NCBI GenBank assembly: GCA_009841115.1
Contig: VXML01000046.1
Span: 1 to 64,000, forward strand
Origin: Gemmatimonadota bacterium
Lineage (GTDB): Bacteria; Latescibacterota; UBA2968; UBA8231
Length of the DNA stretch: 64,000 nucleotides
Direction of reading: 5' to 3'
Shown: in pieces, positions 50,268 to 59,689 of the stretch
Layout: the number at the start of each line of letters is the position of its first letter
Numbering within the stretch: position 1 is the stretch's first letter
Program-made: the position numbers and the translations under genes
The notes under the pieces: model-generated
Told to the model about the DNA's origin: nothing
Databases searched by the model: none
The model's input: the letters and a program-made list of their open reading frames with translations, nothing else

Positions 50268-50407
50268 GCTTCCCCTTTGATCCACAACAGGGGTTGATCA
50301 TTGTGCCGACAGAGTTATGGGGACCGAGTGGCAGTGCTATTCTCCGTCTGGCACTCGACACCGGAGCAAACGCTCCCTATTCCGACAACTTCCGCACGTA
50401 CACGTAG
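50264..50407 (+). pseudogene. Truncated retropepsin-like aspartyl protease
   Basis: A 47-codon frame that starts by ATGA overlap. Its first 38 or so residues are the N-terminus of a bacterial retropepsin (SFPFDPQQGLIIVPTELWGP, then ILRLALDTGAN with the catalytic D-T-G-A). Intact members continue for 80-100 residues more, with a flap and a second strand set. Here the sequence switches after LDTGANAPYSDN into the 3' end of the convergent sulfatase gene and stops at TAG 50405. It is a deletion remnant. Confidence 0.75.
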
Positions 50408-52140
50408 TAAGGAGCGATGGTCCGCTCTATGCGGTCGTAGAACGAAGCGTAGAGCCGGTCGGGGCCAGCGGCGAGGTCGATCTCAAAGCAGGCGCTCGTC
50501 GCGGCGGGATCGACTTCTTGTTGGAGATTTTGGCCGCCGATGGTTAGCTGTGCCCAGCCTAGGGCGAGGGCGACCCCACCCTCGTAAGCTGGAGCATTTT
50601 TCGGCTGGATGCCGGCGCGGTACCAGCCGCTGTCGTCGCCTTCAATTCCCGCAGTAAGCGCATAGCCGGTTTCCTCGGGCCAGCGCCGTAGCTCAATCTG
50701 GTAGCGGCCCGCCTCTTTGACATCGACAGCCCAAAAACCACTCGTGATCTGCCCGGCGCGGACTTGGCGCTGGTTCCAGACGGCGCTGCCTGCCTCATTG
50801 CGGATGTCGTGGGTGGTGAGTTTGGCGGGTTGGTCGTCTCCGCCGAGGGCTATTGGCTCGTCGCGGTCGAACTGTTCGGACACGAGTTCCCACCAATCAT
50901 CGTATGCCGCGCGCAGGTCGGAAACGACGTCGGGATGCGCAGCGGCGATGTCCTCTCGCTGGCCGGGATCTGTACCGAGATCGTAAAGTTCGCGGCCGTC
51001 GATGAGACGCCACTTGCCTTTCATCACTGAGCTCTTGCGCCATTTGACCGGATGGGCCACGCGCTGGGTGTCGCAGACGTTGACGCGGTCGGTGCAAGTC
51101 GAATCATCTGCACCGCGCAGCAGCGGCACTAGGCTCTGGCCGTGGAAGGTGCGGTCGGTTGGGACTTCCACACCACATAAGTCGAGCAAGGTCGGCATGA
51201 AATCCACGTAGCTGGTCAGTGCGTCGATGTCGCGGCCGCCGGCGATGTCTCCGTTGGGGTAGCGGATGAGGAAGGGCACGCGATGGCCGCCTTCGTACTG
51301 GGAGCCTTTTTTGCCGCGCATTCCAGCGTTGTAACTGCCCGGTCCTTCTTGGGGAAACTGATCGGCGTCTAATTCGACTCCCGTGGCCGTGCCGTTGTCA
51401 GTCATAAAGATGAGGATGGTATTGTCGGCGATACCCAACTCGTCGAGTGTGGCCTGCAAGTGGCCGAAGTTTTCGTCGATGTTGGTGATCATGCCGTAGA
51501 AGCGGGCGCGGTCTTCGTGTGGGGTGGCGTCGCGGTATTGCTCGACGTAGTGCGGCTCGACGTTGAGCGGTCCGTGCGGCGCGTTGGTGGCGATGTAACA
51601 GAAGAAGGGGCCGTCGGCGTTTTCTTTGATAAAGCGTTGCCCCTCGCGGAAGAACACGTCCGTGCAGTAGCCCTCGTACGGGGTGGGAACGCCGTTTTTG
51701 AAATAGGTGTCGTCAAAGTAGTCGTTGCCCCAGGGATCGCCCGTGTTGCCGATGCCGCCGCCGGCGTGGTAGATGGATTCGGCAAAGCCGCGCTCGTGCG
51801 GCCGGTAGGGTGGGCTGTCGCCGAGGTGCCACTTGCCGAAGTGCCCGGTGCGGTAACCTGCGCCGGTGAGTGCGTCCGCGAGAGTCCACTCGTCGGCGCG
51901 CAACAGCGAGCGGCCACCGATGGTGTGCCAGACGCCGGCGCTGTTGCAATAGTGCCCGGTGAGCAGACCGGAGCGAGTGGGGGCACAGGTGGAGCCGACG
52001 TGGTAGTCGGTGAAGCGCACGGCGTCTTGGTGGAAGCGGTCGAGGCAAGGCGTGCGGATCGCACTGTTGCCGTGGCAGCCTAAGTCGCCGTAGCCTTGGT
52101 CGTCGGTGAGGACGAAGATGATGTTGGGGCGTGAGGTCAT
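50377..52140 (-). CDS. Formylglycine-dependent sulfatase (S1 family) with C-terminal extension
   Basis: A 587-residue sulfatase. The active-site motif is C52-A-P-T-R56 (VGSTCAPTRSGLLTGHY); metal-site residues are in IFVLTDDQGYGDLGCHGN, FGKWHLGD, TNAPHGPL and FMTDNGTATG. About 140 residues after the catalytic domain form an extra beta-rich region (FWAVDVKEAGRYQIELRRWP), common in arylsulfatase A/B-like enzymes of marine bacteria. No signal peptide. It starts 3 bp after the RraA-like gene, so the two form an operon. Its 3' end has run into the remnant of a retropepsin gene. Confidence 0.9.
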   Translation of the reverse strand: MTSRPNIIFVLTDDQGYGDLGCHGNSAIRTPCLDRFHQDAVRFTDYHVGSTCAPTRSGLLTGHYCNSAGVWHTIGGRSLLRADEWTLADALTGAGYRTGHFGKWHLGDSPPYRPHERGFAESIYHAGGGIGNTGDPWGNDYFDDTYFKNGVPTPYEGYCTDVFFREGQRFIKENADGPFFCYIATNAPHGPLNVEPHYVEQYRDATPHEDRARFYGMITNIDENFGHLQATLDELGIADNTILIFMTDNGTATGVELDADQFPQEGPGSYNAGMRGKKGSQYEGGHRVPFLIRYPNGDIAGGRDIDALTSYVDFMPTLLDLCGVEVPTDRTFHGQSLVPLLRGADDSTCTDRVNVCDTQRVAHPVKWRKSSVMKGKWRLIDGRELYDLGTDPGQREDIAAAHPDVVSDLRAAYDDWWELVSEQFDRDEPIALGGDDQPAKLTTHDIRNEAGSAVWNQRQVRAGQITSGFWAVDVKEAGRYQIELRRWPEETGYALTAGIEGDDSGWYRAGIQPKNAPAYEGGVALALGWAQLTIGGQNLQQEVDPAATSACFEIDLAAGPDRLYASFYDRIERTIAPYYVYVRKLSE

Positions 52141-52143
52141 GGA

Positions 52144-52884
52144 CTATTGCTCCTGCTCGGCGCGCCATGCTTCGTATTCGGCGCGAGCTTCTTCACTGAG
52201 CGGGTAGTACTTGCGCAGGTGGCCGCCCTCGGCCAGCTTCATGCGGCTGAAGTCCTCCCACTCGGCGTGGGCTTGGGCCTTTTCGGTTAGTTCGGGGGCG
52301 AGCTGGGCTGGGACGACGGTGGCACCGTCGTCGTCGGCGACGATGATGTCGCCGGGCATGACGAGGGTGTCGCCGCAGGCGATGGGCACGTTGACTGCGA
52401 AGGGGAAGATGTTGGTTTGGGTGTGGAAGTTGGGGGTCGTGCCGCGCAGCCAAAGCCCGATGTCGAGGTCTTCGAGCACCTTGGGAAAGTCGCGGATGCA
52501 GCCGTCGATGACCGCGCCGATGCCGCCTTGCCCCATGAAGAAAGTGAGCATCATCTCGCCGAAGACGCCGCTGTGCATGTCGCCGCGCGCATCGACGACG
52601 ATGATGTCGCCGGGTTGGGTGTGGTACAGGGCGTGGCGGTGGAGTTGCTTTTCCGGGTCGGCGTATTCATCGACCGAGTATTGGTCTTCGCGCTTGGGCA
52701 TGAATTGCAAGGTCAGGGCTGGGCCGACGACGTGTTTGCCTGGAGTGCGGGAGACCGGGCCTTGGATGTGGGGGTCGCGGATGCCCAAGCGGGCTAACTC
52801 TCCGGCTGCGGTCGCGCTGGAAATGGGGGCGAGGGCGTCGATGAGATCTTTGGAGGGGCGTTGGATGTCGTTGGTTTCGACCAT
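52144..52884 (-). CDS. RraA-family aldolase/decarboxylase-like protein
   Basis: A 246-residue protein from the ATG at 52884 (MVETNDIQRPSKDLI), which has AGGAGA upstream. It has the RraA/HMG-aldolase fold marks: PGDIIVVDARGD with GVFGEMM, AVIDGCIRDFPKV and the late PGDIIVADDDGATVVP. The bacterial 4-hydroxy-4-methyl-2-oxoglutarate aldolases use the G..IDG.IRD loop to bind metal and pyruvate. In sulfatase or uronate clusters such genes probably split a keto-acid intermediate. It is divergent from the enolase-superfamily gene at 52975, with 90 bp between the starts. Confidence 0.8.
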   Translation of the reverse strand: MVETNDIQRPSKDLIDALAPISSATAAGELARLGIRDPHIQGPVSRTPGKHVVGPALTLQFMPKREDQYSVDEYADPEKQLHRHALYHTQPGDIIVVDARGDMHSGVFGEMMLTFFMGQGGIGAVIDGCIRDFPKVLEDLDIGLWLRGTTPNFHTQTNIFPFAVNVPIACGDTLVMPGDIIVADDDGATVVPAQLAPELTEKAQAHAEWEDFSRMKLAEGGHLRKYYPLSEEARAEYEAWRAEQEQ

Positions 52885-52974
52885 GATATCTCCTGTTTGG
52901 TCAATGGGGTTGATGGGGCACAAATTTTATACTCTTTGGCGTTAGAGGCAAATCTTAAAACTAGGAGGAAGCAT

Positions 52975-54069
52975 ATGACAGTGGAAGATCGCGGCTCGGC
53001 CATTCGGGTCGAGCGCCTGACGGCTATTCCGGTGGGGGCCAAGGGCTATGTGAAGGTGGAGACGAATATGGGGGTGGTTGGCTGGGGTGAGATCAACAAC
53101 ATGGAGACTAAGGTCGCCTGCGCCTTGGCCGAGTCGCTGGGTTCGCTCGTCGTCGGCGAAAACCCGACGCGCATTGAGCACCACTGGCAGCGGATGTTCC
53201 GCGCTCATCGCAATCTGCGCGGCGGTGGGCTGATGGTGCATGTGATTTCGGCTATTGACATGGCGCTGTGGGACATTGCTGGCAAGCTCTATCAGGTGCC
53301 GGTGTATCGCCTGTTGGGTGGCCCCTGCCGCGACAAGGTGTGGATGTATCCTAGCCCCAAGGCGATCAAGGTCGGTCCTGGGGGTGCGCAATATCACGCG
53401 GGGACGCCGACCGAGGTGGCGGAGTTGGTGCAGCGGGTGGCCGACGCGCGCGCCAAGGTGGGGCCGGACGGGGCGGTGATGTTCGATGCGCACAGTATGT
53501 TGCCGCTGCCGCTGGTCAAGCAGTTTGCCGGTTATCTCAAGCCGGATGATTTGCTCTTTTTGGAAGAGGCGTGGGTGCCGGGCAACATCGAGGCCATGCA
53601 CAAGCTGCGCGCGGCCGTGCCCGTGCCGTTGGCGACTGGCGAGCGCGACCGCACCATTTGGGAGGTGCGCGAGATTTTGGAGGCCCAAGTAGTAGATATC
53701 CTGCAGCCCGACTGCGGCCACGGCGGCGGCATCAGCCAGATGAAGAAGGTTGCCGCGCTGTGCGAGGCGCATCACGTGCCGATTGCCCCGCATTGCACCA
53801 TGTCGTTTTTGGGTCTGACGGCGAGCTTACACGTGGCGGCATCAGTGGCGTTTTTCCTCATCCACGAGGGTTACGATCACCAATTGCCCGAAGGCGTGGC
53901 GCACAAGACGTGGACCTTGGACGCGGAGGGATATGCGTCGCTGCCCGAGGGGCCGGGGTTGGGTGTGGAGATTGACGAGGAAAAGGCTATTGCCGTGGGG
54001 CAGGAGAGCGGGCGGCAGTTTAAGTGGCCGGATAATCGGCTGCGGGATGGGTCGGTGGCGGATTATTAA
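52975..54069 (+). CDS. Enolase-superfamily acid-sugar dehydratase-like enzyme
   Basis: A 364-residue protein from the ATG at 52975 (AGGAGG upstream). Metal ligands fit D in VMFDAHS, E in FLEEAW and E in ATGERDR; the general base may be the His in PIAPHCTMSF, as in the galactonate/mannonate-dehydratase groups. AIDMALWDIAGKLYQVPVYRLLGGP is the usual capping and barrel entry. Dehydration of an aldonate is likely. Together with the divergent RraA and sulfatase it could make one pathway of desulfation, dehydration and keto-acid cleavage. Confidence 0.85.
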   Translation: MTVEDRGSAIRVERLTAIPVGAKGYVKVETNMGVVGWGEINNMETKVACALAESLGSLVVGENPTRIEHHWQRMFRAHRNLRGGGLMVHVISAIDMALWDIAGKLYQVPVYRLLGGPCRDKVWMYPSPKAIKVGPGGAQYHAGTPTEVAELVQRVADARAKVGPDGAVMFDAHSMLPLPLVKQFAGYLKPDDLLFLEEAWVPGNIEAMHKLRAAVPVPLATGERDRTIWEVREILEAQVVDILQPDCGHGGGISQMKKVAALCEAHHVPIAPHCTMSFLGLTASLHVAASVAFFLIHEGYDHQLPEGVAHKTWTLDAEGYASLPEGPGLGVEIDEEKAIAVGQESGRQFKWPDNRLRDGSVADY

Positions 54070-54072
54070 AAG

Positions 54073-54112
54073 GGAGCCTTTATCTGCGATTTCTTTTGCA
54101 GATAAAGGCTCC
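54073..54112. terminator. Bidirectional terminator-type hairpin
   Basis: A perfect 15-bp stem (54073-54087 with 54098-54112) with a 10-nt loop separates two convergent genes. On the minus strand the stem is followed by CTTTTAATAAT; on the plus strand no T run follows. It probably ends the leftward gene, and perhaps both. Confidence 0.75.
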
Positions 54113-54173
54113 ACAACTTATAACGGGAATTGAGAAGCGGTTGAATTCCCGCGTTTTAATGGGGTGTAGGAGT

Positions 54174-56516
54174 CTATTCTTCTTCTACTACTTCCTCTTC
54201 TGCTACTTCCTCCTCTAAGAATTCCTCTGGCACCACTGTTATCTCAAGGAATTGAATACCTTGGAGCAATAGATCTACGTCTTGCTGCGTAGAAATAGGC
54301 CCAGGGGGCGGCGGCGGCGGACCGGGAGGAAAAGCTTCGGGGGGCGGAGACTCATCAAAGTCGCTTTCGGGTTCGCCGTCTTCGCCTTCACCTTCTTCAC
54401 CTTCACTCTCTTCACCTTCTTCGCCTTCGCTTTCACCACCTTCCGGTTCGTCCTCACCACTTTCATCACCGTCGCCTTCGGGTTCACCTTCTCCATTTTC
54501 GTGCTCGCCTTCACCCTCTCCACCTTCACCCTCAGGCGGGAGTTCAGGCGGAAGCTCCGGCGGCGGTGGCGGTGGAGGGAATGGCGCGACAAACGCCAAG
54601 CGAGCTTTTAAGAGGACGTTCTCGTCGGGTTTATTCAGGCGGGCAAAAACATCGTCGAGCGATTCCTCAGTGGGAGGGCCATACTGTGGTGGAGCGAACA
54701 GTAGCTCATCGGGCCCTAATGTTGCGGCGGGTCCCACTTCGAGTTGGTAAAAGCCAGGGAACAGCGTATCCGGTACGCTGAGGGCTAGCTCTATTTCTCG
54801 GTCTTCAGTCCGTCCCACGCGCAGCGCAGTGGTAATGTTCAGCGTACTGCCAAGGCTGACAATCGAATCAGCCGTAACCTGCCCCACGGTGGCAAAACGA
54901 GTCTCGGGAATCACTTCGACCTGCACCTCGGCTTCGCGCACATAGACGGCGTAATCTAACCGCGTCGTAAGTTCCTCAAGTGCGAATGACACGTCGTCAT
55001 AGGCATTGTAAATTGAAGCCAAGAGCCGCCCGCCTGGTGAGGAATAGAGCCGGGAGCGGGTGAGTGTTGAATCGGAGCCGGCAAAAGAAATATCCGTCGT
55101 AACGCGGATGCTGTGCTCTGGATCGTTGTCAACCCGGTTGGCCAAGGGAGCAAGGAATGCATTGCCCACGAGATCGAGCGAGGTATATGGGCTAATGCCG
55201 ACGGCCATGCTGTGATTGAGTTCGAGTTCGCTTCCTGAAGGAAACGTATAGACGCTCTTAATGGGTACTAAGTCTGGTTCCTGATCGAGGACGCCGCGCA
55301 CTGCGGGCAAGCGGTCTTCGGTTAAAGTTCCCCGCACCGTTGGGTTCAGCGTTGTAAACTTGAACGGGGCGGACAAGTTGGAAATTTCGCCGATCACCTT
55401 TGCTTCGATTATGGGAAGCTCCACCGGACCAGAACTATTCATTGGATGCCCAAACCCATATACCCGATTGCCATCGACGTACGATATGGTTCCCACCGAA
55501 CCCAGCGTAAGCTCACCGAGCAGCAGTCCAACCGCCAGTGGCCTGCCGGCCTCAAAGCTTTCCTGCCGCTCTTGGGTTAAACCAGCGGCGCTGGCTCCGC
55601 TCAGGATGGAAGAACGCCCTTCAGGCAGCCGATGCGCACCGTTGAGTCCCGTGCTCAGCAAGGGAATATCCAAGGGGGTAATGCGGTTTCCTTCCCAAGT
55701 GGCCGTGGGTTTGGCCGTTGGCATGAGCCCCCGAGTGCCGATGACCCATTCTATGGGAGTAGCAAAAAAGTAGTAGGGTGGGTTGTCTTGGGCAGGATAT
55801 CCATAAGCAATGGCACCCCAAGTGCCTTGTTCCGTAAAAATGGGCGAACCGCTCATGCCCTGAGCAATGCCCCCGAGCTGTATCAAAATGGGATCCGAGG
55901 CTTCGACCATATAGACTGGCATCGGGGCTAAAAAATCATCGACCACTTGGACGAACGTCATTTCGAGATCGGCCAGTTCGCCGTTGACAAATTCAGTGCG
56001 CATGAATACGGGCGTGCCCGGAGGCATGGCGCGAACTTCGTCAGCCGTGACAATGGAGGAGAGATCCCAAGGCTTTAACTCCCCGGTTGGTCGCAGAATC
56101 GCTTCTGGAGCCAGTATGGAATCGACAGCCGCTAGCATAGAATCAGCGACGGCTAGCATGGTACCAGCGGCGGCTAGCATGGCCGCGGCGTCGGCAGCTA
56201 TCGTCGAATCGGCGTCCGCAGCGACCATTGCATTGGCGGCGGCGATCATCGAATTCGCGGTAGTCATCATGTCATTTGCGGCGGCTAGCATAGAAGCGGC
56301 GTCTGCGGCAATGGTCGAATCGGCATCTGCGGCGACCATTGCATTGGCAGCCGTGATCATCGAATCCGCAGTGGCCATCATGGTATTGGCGGCGACCAGC
56401 ATGGAATCCGCGGTGGCGATCATTGAATCGACTGCCGCCGCCGTTGGTGCAGAATCGTCGTCTCCACAACTCCACAGAGCAACGACGAGGGCGAATAGGG
56501 CTAAGCGAATCGGCAT
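54174..56516 (-). CDS. S55 (SpoIVB-type) peptidase-domain lipoprotein with repetitive N-terminus and acidic C-terminus
   Basis: A 780-residue protein from the ATG at 56516. The N-terminus (MPIRLALFALVVALWSC) ends in a plausible lipobox with Cys17. Residues 30-137 are an Ala/Met/Asp-rich helical repeat (period about 38; the phrase VAADADSTIAADAA occurs twice). Residues about 145-400 are an SpoIVB-like serine peptidase: AQGMSGSPIF (220-227) with the probable catalytic Ser224, and YVDGNRVYGFGHPMN. A beta-sandwich follows, then Pro-rich and Glu/Gly-rich low-complexity segments (about residues 640-740) and an acidic tail. Only the peptidase core is familiar. Substrate and partners are unknown. Confidence 0.65.
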   Translation of the reverse strand: MPIRLALFALVVALWSCGDDDSAPTAAAVDSMIATADSMLVAANTMMATADSMITAANAMVAADADSTIAADAASMLAAANDMMTTANSMIAAANAMVAADADSTIAADAAAMLAAAGTMLAVADSMLAAVDSILAPEAILRPTGELKPWDLSSIVTADEVRAMPPGTPVFMRTEFVNGELADLEMTFVQVVDDFLAPMPVYMVEASDPILIQLGGIAQGMSGSPIFTEQGTWGAIAYGYPAQDNPPYYFFATPIEWVIGTRGLMPTAKPTATWEGNRITPLDIPLLSTGLNGAHRLPEGRSSILSGASAAGLTQERQESFEAGRPLAVGLLLGELTLGSVGTISYVDGNRVYGFGHPMNSSGPVELPIIEAKVIGEISNLSAPFKFTTLNPTVRGTLTEDRLPAVRGVLDQEPDLVPIKSVYTFPSGSELELNHSMAVGISPYTSLDLVGNAFLAPLANRVDNDPEHSIRVTTDISFAGSDSTLTRSRLYSSPGGRLLASIYNAYDDVSFALEELTTRLDYAVYVREAEVQVEVIPETRFATVGQVTADSIVSLGSTLNITTALRVGRTEDREIELALSVPDTLFPGFYQLEVGPAATLGPDELLFAPPQYGPPTEESLDDVFARLNKPDENVLLKARLAFVAPFPPPPPPPELPPELPPEGEGGEGEGEHENGEGEPEGDGDESGEDEPEGGESEGEEGEESEGEEGEGEDGEPESDFDESPPPEAFPPGPPPPPPGPISTQQDVDLLLQGIQFLEITVVPEEFLEEEVAEEEVVEEE

Positions 56517-56772
56517 GTTACATGCTCTCCTATATAGGTTAGGGTGTACCAGTGTGCGCAGTTCAATTTCATCCGATTCCATCGAGAGATGGTCGGTCGA
56601 ATCCTATCCTGCTTGGAATAGCGGGTGTGGATTGGGGGGAGAGTGCTATGAATGTACGCAGAGATTTCTTTTTGTGAAAGGTTTGGGTAGAAGACGCTGA
56701 TTGGTTGACGGCGCGGGTGAGTGGTAAGTTCCACCGCTTAGATTCGACGATGGCGAGGCCGTGCTCGTCCGA

Positions 56773-57417
56773 CTATGCGCTTAAGGTGTCCATCAGGGCT
56801 TGGGCGATTACCAAATGTCCGGCTTGGTTGGGATGGACCGGTTCGGGGCAGAAGGTGTCGGCGTCGCGGTACTGGAGTTGCCGTTGGAAAATGTCGTGCA
56901 GGCGCACTAAGCGGGCGTCAAAGCGCTCGGCTAGTTGCTCCACTACTTCGATGTAGCGCGGCAGCAATTCGAGCACTTGGCTGCGGAAGGTTTGGCCGTT
57001 GTGGTCGGTGGAAATGTAAAACGGGGTGAGCAATACGAGGGGACAGCCCAGTTTGTCTTGGGTGATCTCTAGTATTTGTTCATAGACGGCGGCGAAGCGG
57101 GCTGGATCGACGCTGTCTTCGGCACCGCGCAAATGGCTGTGGAGGTCGTTGATGCCGATCTTGACGGACAGGCGGTCCGGCCGGTGGTAGAGCACGTCGT
57201 CTTGCCAGCGGTCGGCTAGGTCGGTGACGCGGTTGCCGCCGATGCCTTTGTTGATGTAGCGGACCCGCCGCTCGGAGAAGCGGGCCGTGGCCAACTCGGT
57301 GAACAGGCGCACGTACCCATTGCCCAATGGGGCCTCGGCCCCACGCCGACCGCAGTCGGTGATGCTGTCGCCGATGAACAGCAGCGTTTGTCCGTCTTCA
57401 ATCCAGTATTGGCTCAT
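56773..57417 (-). CDS. SGNH/GDSL-family esterase
   Basis: A 214-residue hydrolase with the SGNH blocks in order: GDS at 16-18 (LLFIGDSITDCGRRG) with Ser18, NKGIGGNRVTDL, KIGINDLH and the last block CPEPVHPNQAGH. The last block has Glu-Pro-Val-His where most members have Asp-x-x-His. Such enzymes remove acetyl or other acyl groups, often from glycans. No signal peptide. It is third in a leftward operon after an aminotransferase and a PhyH oxygenase (gaps of 13 and 30 bp). The 256-bp region between it and the S55 lipoprotein start shows no other gene. Confidence 0.85.
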   Translation of the reverse strand: MSQYWIEDGQTLLFIGDSITDCGRRGAEAPLGNGYVRLFTELATARFSERRVRYINKGIGGNRVTDLADRWQDDVLYHRPDRLSVKIGINDLHSHLRGAEDSVDPARFAAVYEQILEITQDKLGCPLVLLTPFYISTDHNGQTFRSQVLELLPRYIEVVEQLAERFDARLVRLHDIFQRQLQYRDADTFCPEPVHPNQAGHLVIAQALMDTLSA

Positions 57418-57447
57418 GGGTATTCCTCTTGGTTTGGAGCAAGGGCC

Positions 57448-58212
57448 TCAAACGCAGCCAGCGTGTTCTTGCCCTCGCAACAGGGGATAGGCGGGTTTGT
57501 CCTGGGGAGTACCCGTCCAGCGCGAGCGGGCGCTCATGTAGTGGGTGGCCATGCCGCGGCGGCGCGTTGTCGTCTGGTTGGGGCCGGAGCGGTGCAGGAG
57601 CAGGCTGTGGTGGAAGGAGCAGTCGCCCGCTTGCAGCAGGATGGGCTGTTCGCGCTGGCGGTCGATGGCTGCGTCGGGAACTTTCTTGTCTTGCCGCTCG
57701 CCGACCATCCACACCTCGCTGTGGTCAACCAGCCCCTCGCGGTGGCTGCCGGGCACGACCCACAGGCAGCCGTTTTCAAGGGTCACATCGTCTAAGGCGA
57801 CCCAAGCGGTGGCGAGGTCCATCGGCTCGATGTGGAAGTACGCGGAGTCTTGGTGATAGGTCTTTTCTATGCCGCCCGGCCCCTTGATGAAAACTTGGTC
57901 GCCGAAGAGCTTAATGTCTGGACCGAGCAGGTCGGTGGCAGCAGTAAGGAGAGGCTCCCGCGCGGCGTGGTCGAGGAAGAAGGGATCGCAAGCGGACGGG
58001 CCGTTGATTTTGCGCAAGTGATCGATGTGGCGTTCTCGCGGTGCGTTGGGATCGAACTCGACGTTCGCCTCTGGGAAGGGCAGTGTGCCTGAGGCGATCC
58101 CTTCGATGTGGGTGCGGAGTGCGCTCACGTTTTCTGCGGAGAGGGCCTTGTGCAAGATGGTGTATCCGTCTTGCTGGTACTGGGCGATTTGTTCGGGGCT
58201 TAGTACGGACAT
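57448..58212 (-). CDS. Phytanoyl-CoA dioxygenase (PhyH)-family oxygenase
   Basis: A 254-residue Fe(II)/2OG oxygenase. Iron ligands are in KTYHQDSAYF (H-x-D) and in FHHSLLLHRSGPN (distal His), and the Arg for 2-oxoglutarate is likely in TTTRRRGMATHYMS. ENGCLWVVPGSHREG is a typical family strand. Between aminotransferase and SGNH hydrolase genes it may take part in modifying or degrading an amino-substituted acyl or sugar compound; the substrate is unknown. Confidence 0.85.
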   Translation of the reverse strand: MSVLSPEQIAQYQQDGYTILHKALSAENVSALRTHIEGIASGTLPFPEANVEFDPNAPRERHIDHLRKINGPSACDPFFLDHAAREPLLTAATDLLGPDIKLFGDQVFIKGPGGIEKTYHQDSAYFHIEPMDLATAWVALDDVTLENGCLWVVPGSHREGLVDHSEVWMVGERQDKKVPDAAIDRQREQPILLQAGDCSFHHSLLLHRSGPNQTTTRRRGMATHYMSARSRWTGTPQDKPAYPLLRGQEHAGCV

Positions 58213-58225
58213 GGTTTGTTCCCTG

Positions 58226-59551
58226 TTAGACTATCTCCGCCAGCGCGTTTCCTACCGCGGCGACTAAGCCGTCGATGTGCCCGGCGTCCATGGGCGCAGA
58301 AAGAGCGCACATGCCTAGCCCTGGACCGAGGAAGTACCCCTGTTCGATGAGCGAGAGAAAGAGCGGTTGAATGAGGGTTTTGTCGGCGGCGGCGAGGTCG
58401 CGGTAGTTGGCGATGGGGCCACGGGCGAAGTAGATACTGAAGACCGATCCTGTGCAGATCGCTTGGGCGGCGATGGCGCGGTCGGCAAAGAGCGCGTTGA
58501 GTTGGTTCTTTAGACGCGCTCCGAGTGCGTTCAAATGGTCGATGGTTTGCGGCGTCAGCTCGCTCAGGGTCGCTAGGCCAGCGGCCATGGCCACGGGGTG
58601 CGCGCTAAAGGTGCCGCTCTGGAAAAGGCCGGTGGATTGCTGCGAGTTGTCGAACAGGTCCATGAGGTCGGCCCGGCCGCCAAAGGCTCCCACTGGAAAG
58701 CCGCCGCCGATGATCTTGCCAAAGCAACTGAGGTCTGGGTCGATGCCGTACACTTCTTGCAGTCCGCCGACGCTCGTGCGGAATCCAACGATTTCGTCGA
58801 AGATGAGCAAGACTCCGTGGCGGCGGGTGATGTCGCGCACGGCGCGGGCAAAGTCCGACTGGATGTCTAGGATGCCAGCTTTGGGATCGAAGAGGACGCA
58901 GGCGAGTTCGCGGGCGTGCTCAGCGACGAGCTGTTCGACGGCTTCTGGATCGCCGTAGGGGAGGATGACGGCTTCGGACGCGGCCGACGGGGACATGCCG
59001 CCGGCTGTTGGTACTGCGATGGGCGCGTCTGCGGGACCTGCTTGGTCTAAGGGCGGGGCCACGCTGACTTCCACGGCGTCGTGGCTGCCGTGGTAGCCGC
59101 CCTCGAACTTGGCGATTTTGCCGCGCTGTGTGTAGCCCCGCGCCAGGCGAATCGCGTGCAGCGTGGCCTCGGTGCCGGAGTTGACAAAGCGAATCCGCTC
59201 TAGCGCATCCACCCGGTCGCACATTGCGCGGGCGATCTCGCTTTCAATGCCAATGGGCGCGCCCAAGGCAATGCCCTTTTGCATTTGCTCGCGCACGGCC
59301 GCTTCCACGAGTTCGTGCCCGTGCCCGAGGACTTGGGCTGTGTGGTGGTTGGCGCAATCGACGTAGCGCCGGCCATCCACATCCCACAAGTAGCAGCCTT
59401 GGCCGCGGGCCATGGTGAGTGGGTAGGGCGGGTAGTAATACGCGCCTTTGGCGGCACCGGCTGTGTAGGTGCGGCCCTGTTCAAAGAGAGCACGCGAGCG
59501 CGGGCTGGCGCAGCGATAGCGCGCTTGGAGGTCGGCAAGTGATGTAGGCAT
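58226..59551 (-). CDS. Class III aminotransferase, glutamate-1-semialdehyde aminomutase-like
   Basis: A 441-residue PLP enzyme from the ATG at 59551 (MPTSLADLQARYRCASP). Diagnostic parts are YLWDVDGRRYVDCANHH, RFVNSGTEATLHAIRLARGY, KFEGGYHGSHDA, LIFDEIVGFR (Asp holding the PLP nitrogen) and CFGKIIGGGFPVGAFGG with the PLP lysine. The family includes hemL, but position with a PhyH oxygenase and an esterase points to a secondary catabolic or biosynthetic role. It begins a three-gene leftward operon. Confidence 0.9.
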   Translation of the reverse strand: MPTSLADLQARYRCASPRSRALFEQGRTYTAGAAKGAYYYPPYPLTMARGQGCYLWDVDGRRYVDCANHHTAQVLGHGHELVEAAVREQMQKGIALGAPIGIESEIARAMCDRVDALERIRFVNSGTEATLHAIRLARGYTQRGKIAKFEGGYHGSHDAVEVSVAPPLDQAGPADAPIAVPTAGGMSPSAASEAVILPYGDPEAVEQLVAEHARELACVLFDPKAGILDIQSDFARAVRDITRRHGVLLIFDEIVGFRTSVGGLQEVYGIDPDLSCFGKIIGGGFPVGAFGGRADLMDLFDNSQQSTGLFQSGTFSAHPVAMAAGLATLSELTPQTIDHLNALGARLKNQLNALFADRAIAAQAICTGSVFSIYFARGPIANYRDLAAADKTLIQPLFLSLIEQGYFLGPGLGMCALSAPMDAGHIDGLVAAVGNALAEIV

Positions 59552-59689
59552 GACGGGATATAATACTACTAAACGAGGCTGACGAACAAATCTGCTCCTT
59601 CCGCGCACGCGGAGTTGACGCAGCCTATGTTCGCACCCATTCTTCTAGGAACCACTCGCCCCTACAACCCTTCACCGCTAATTACTACC

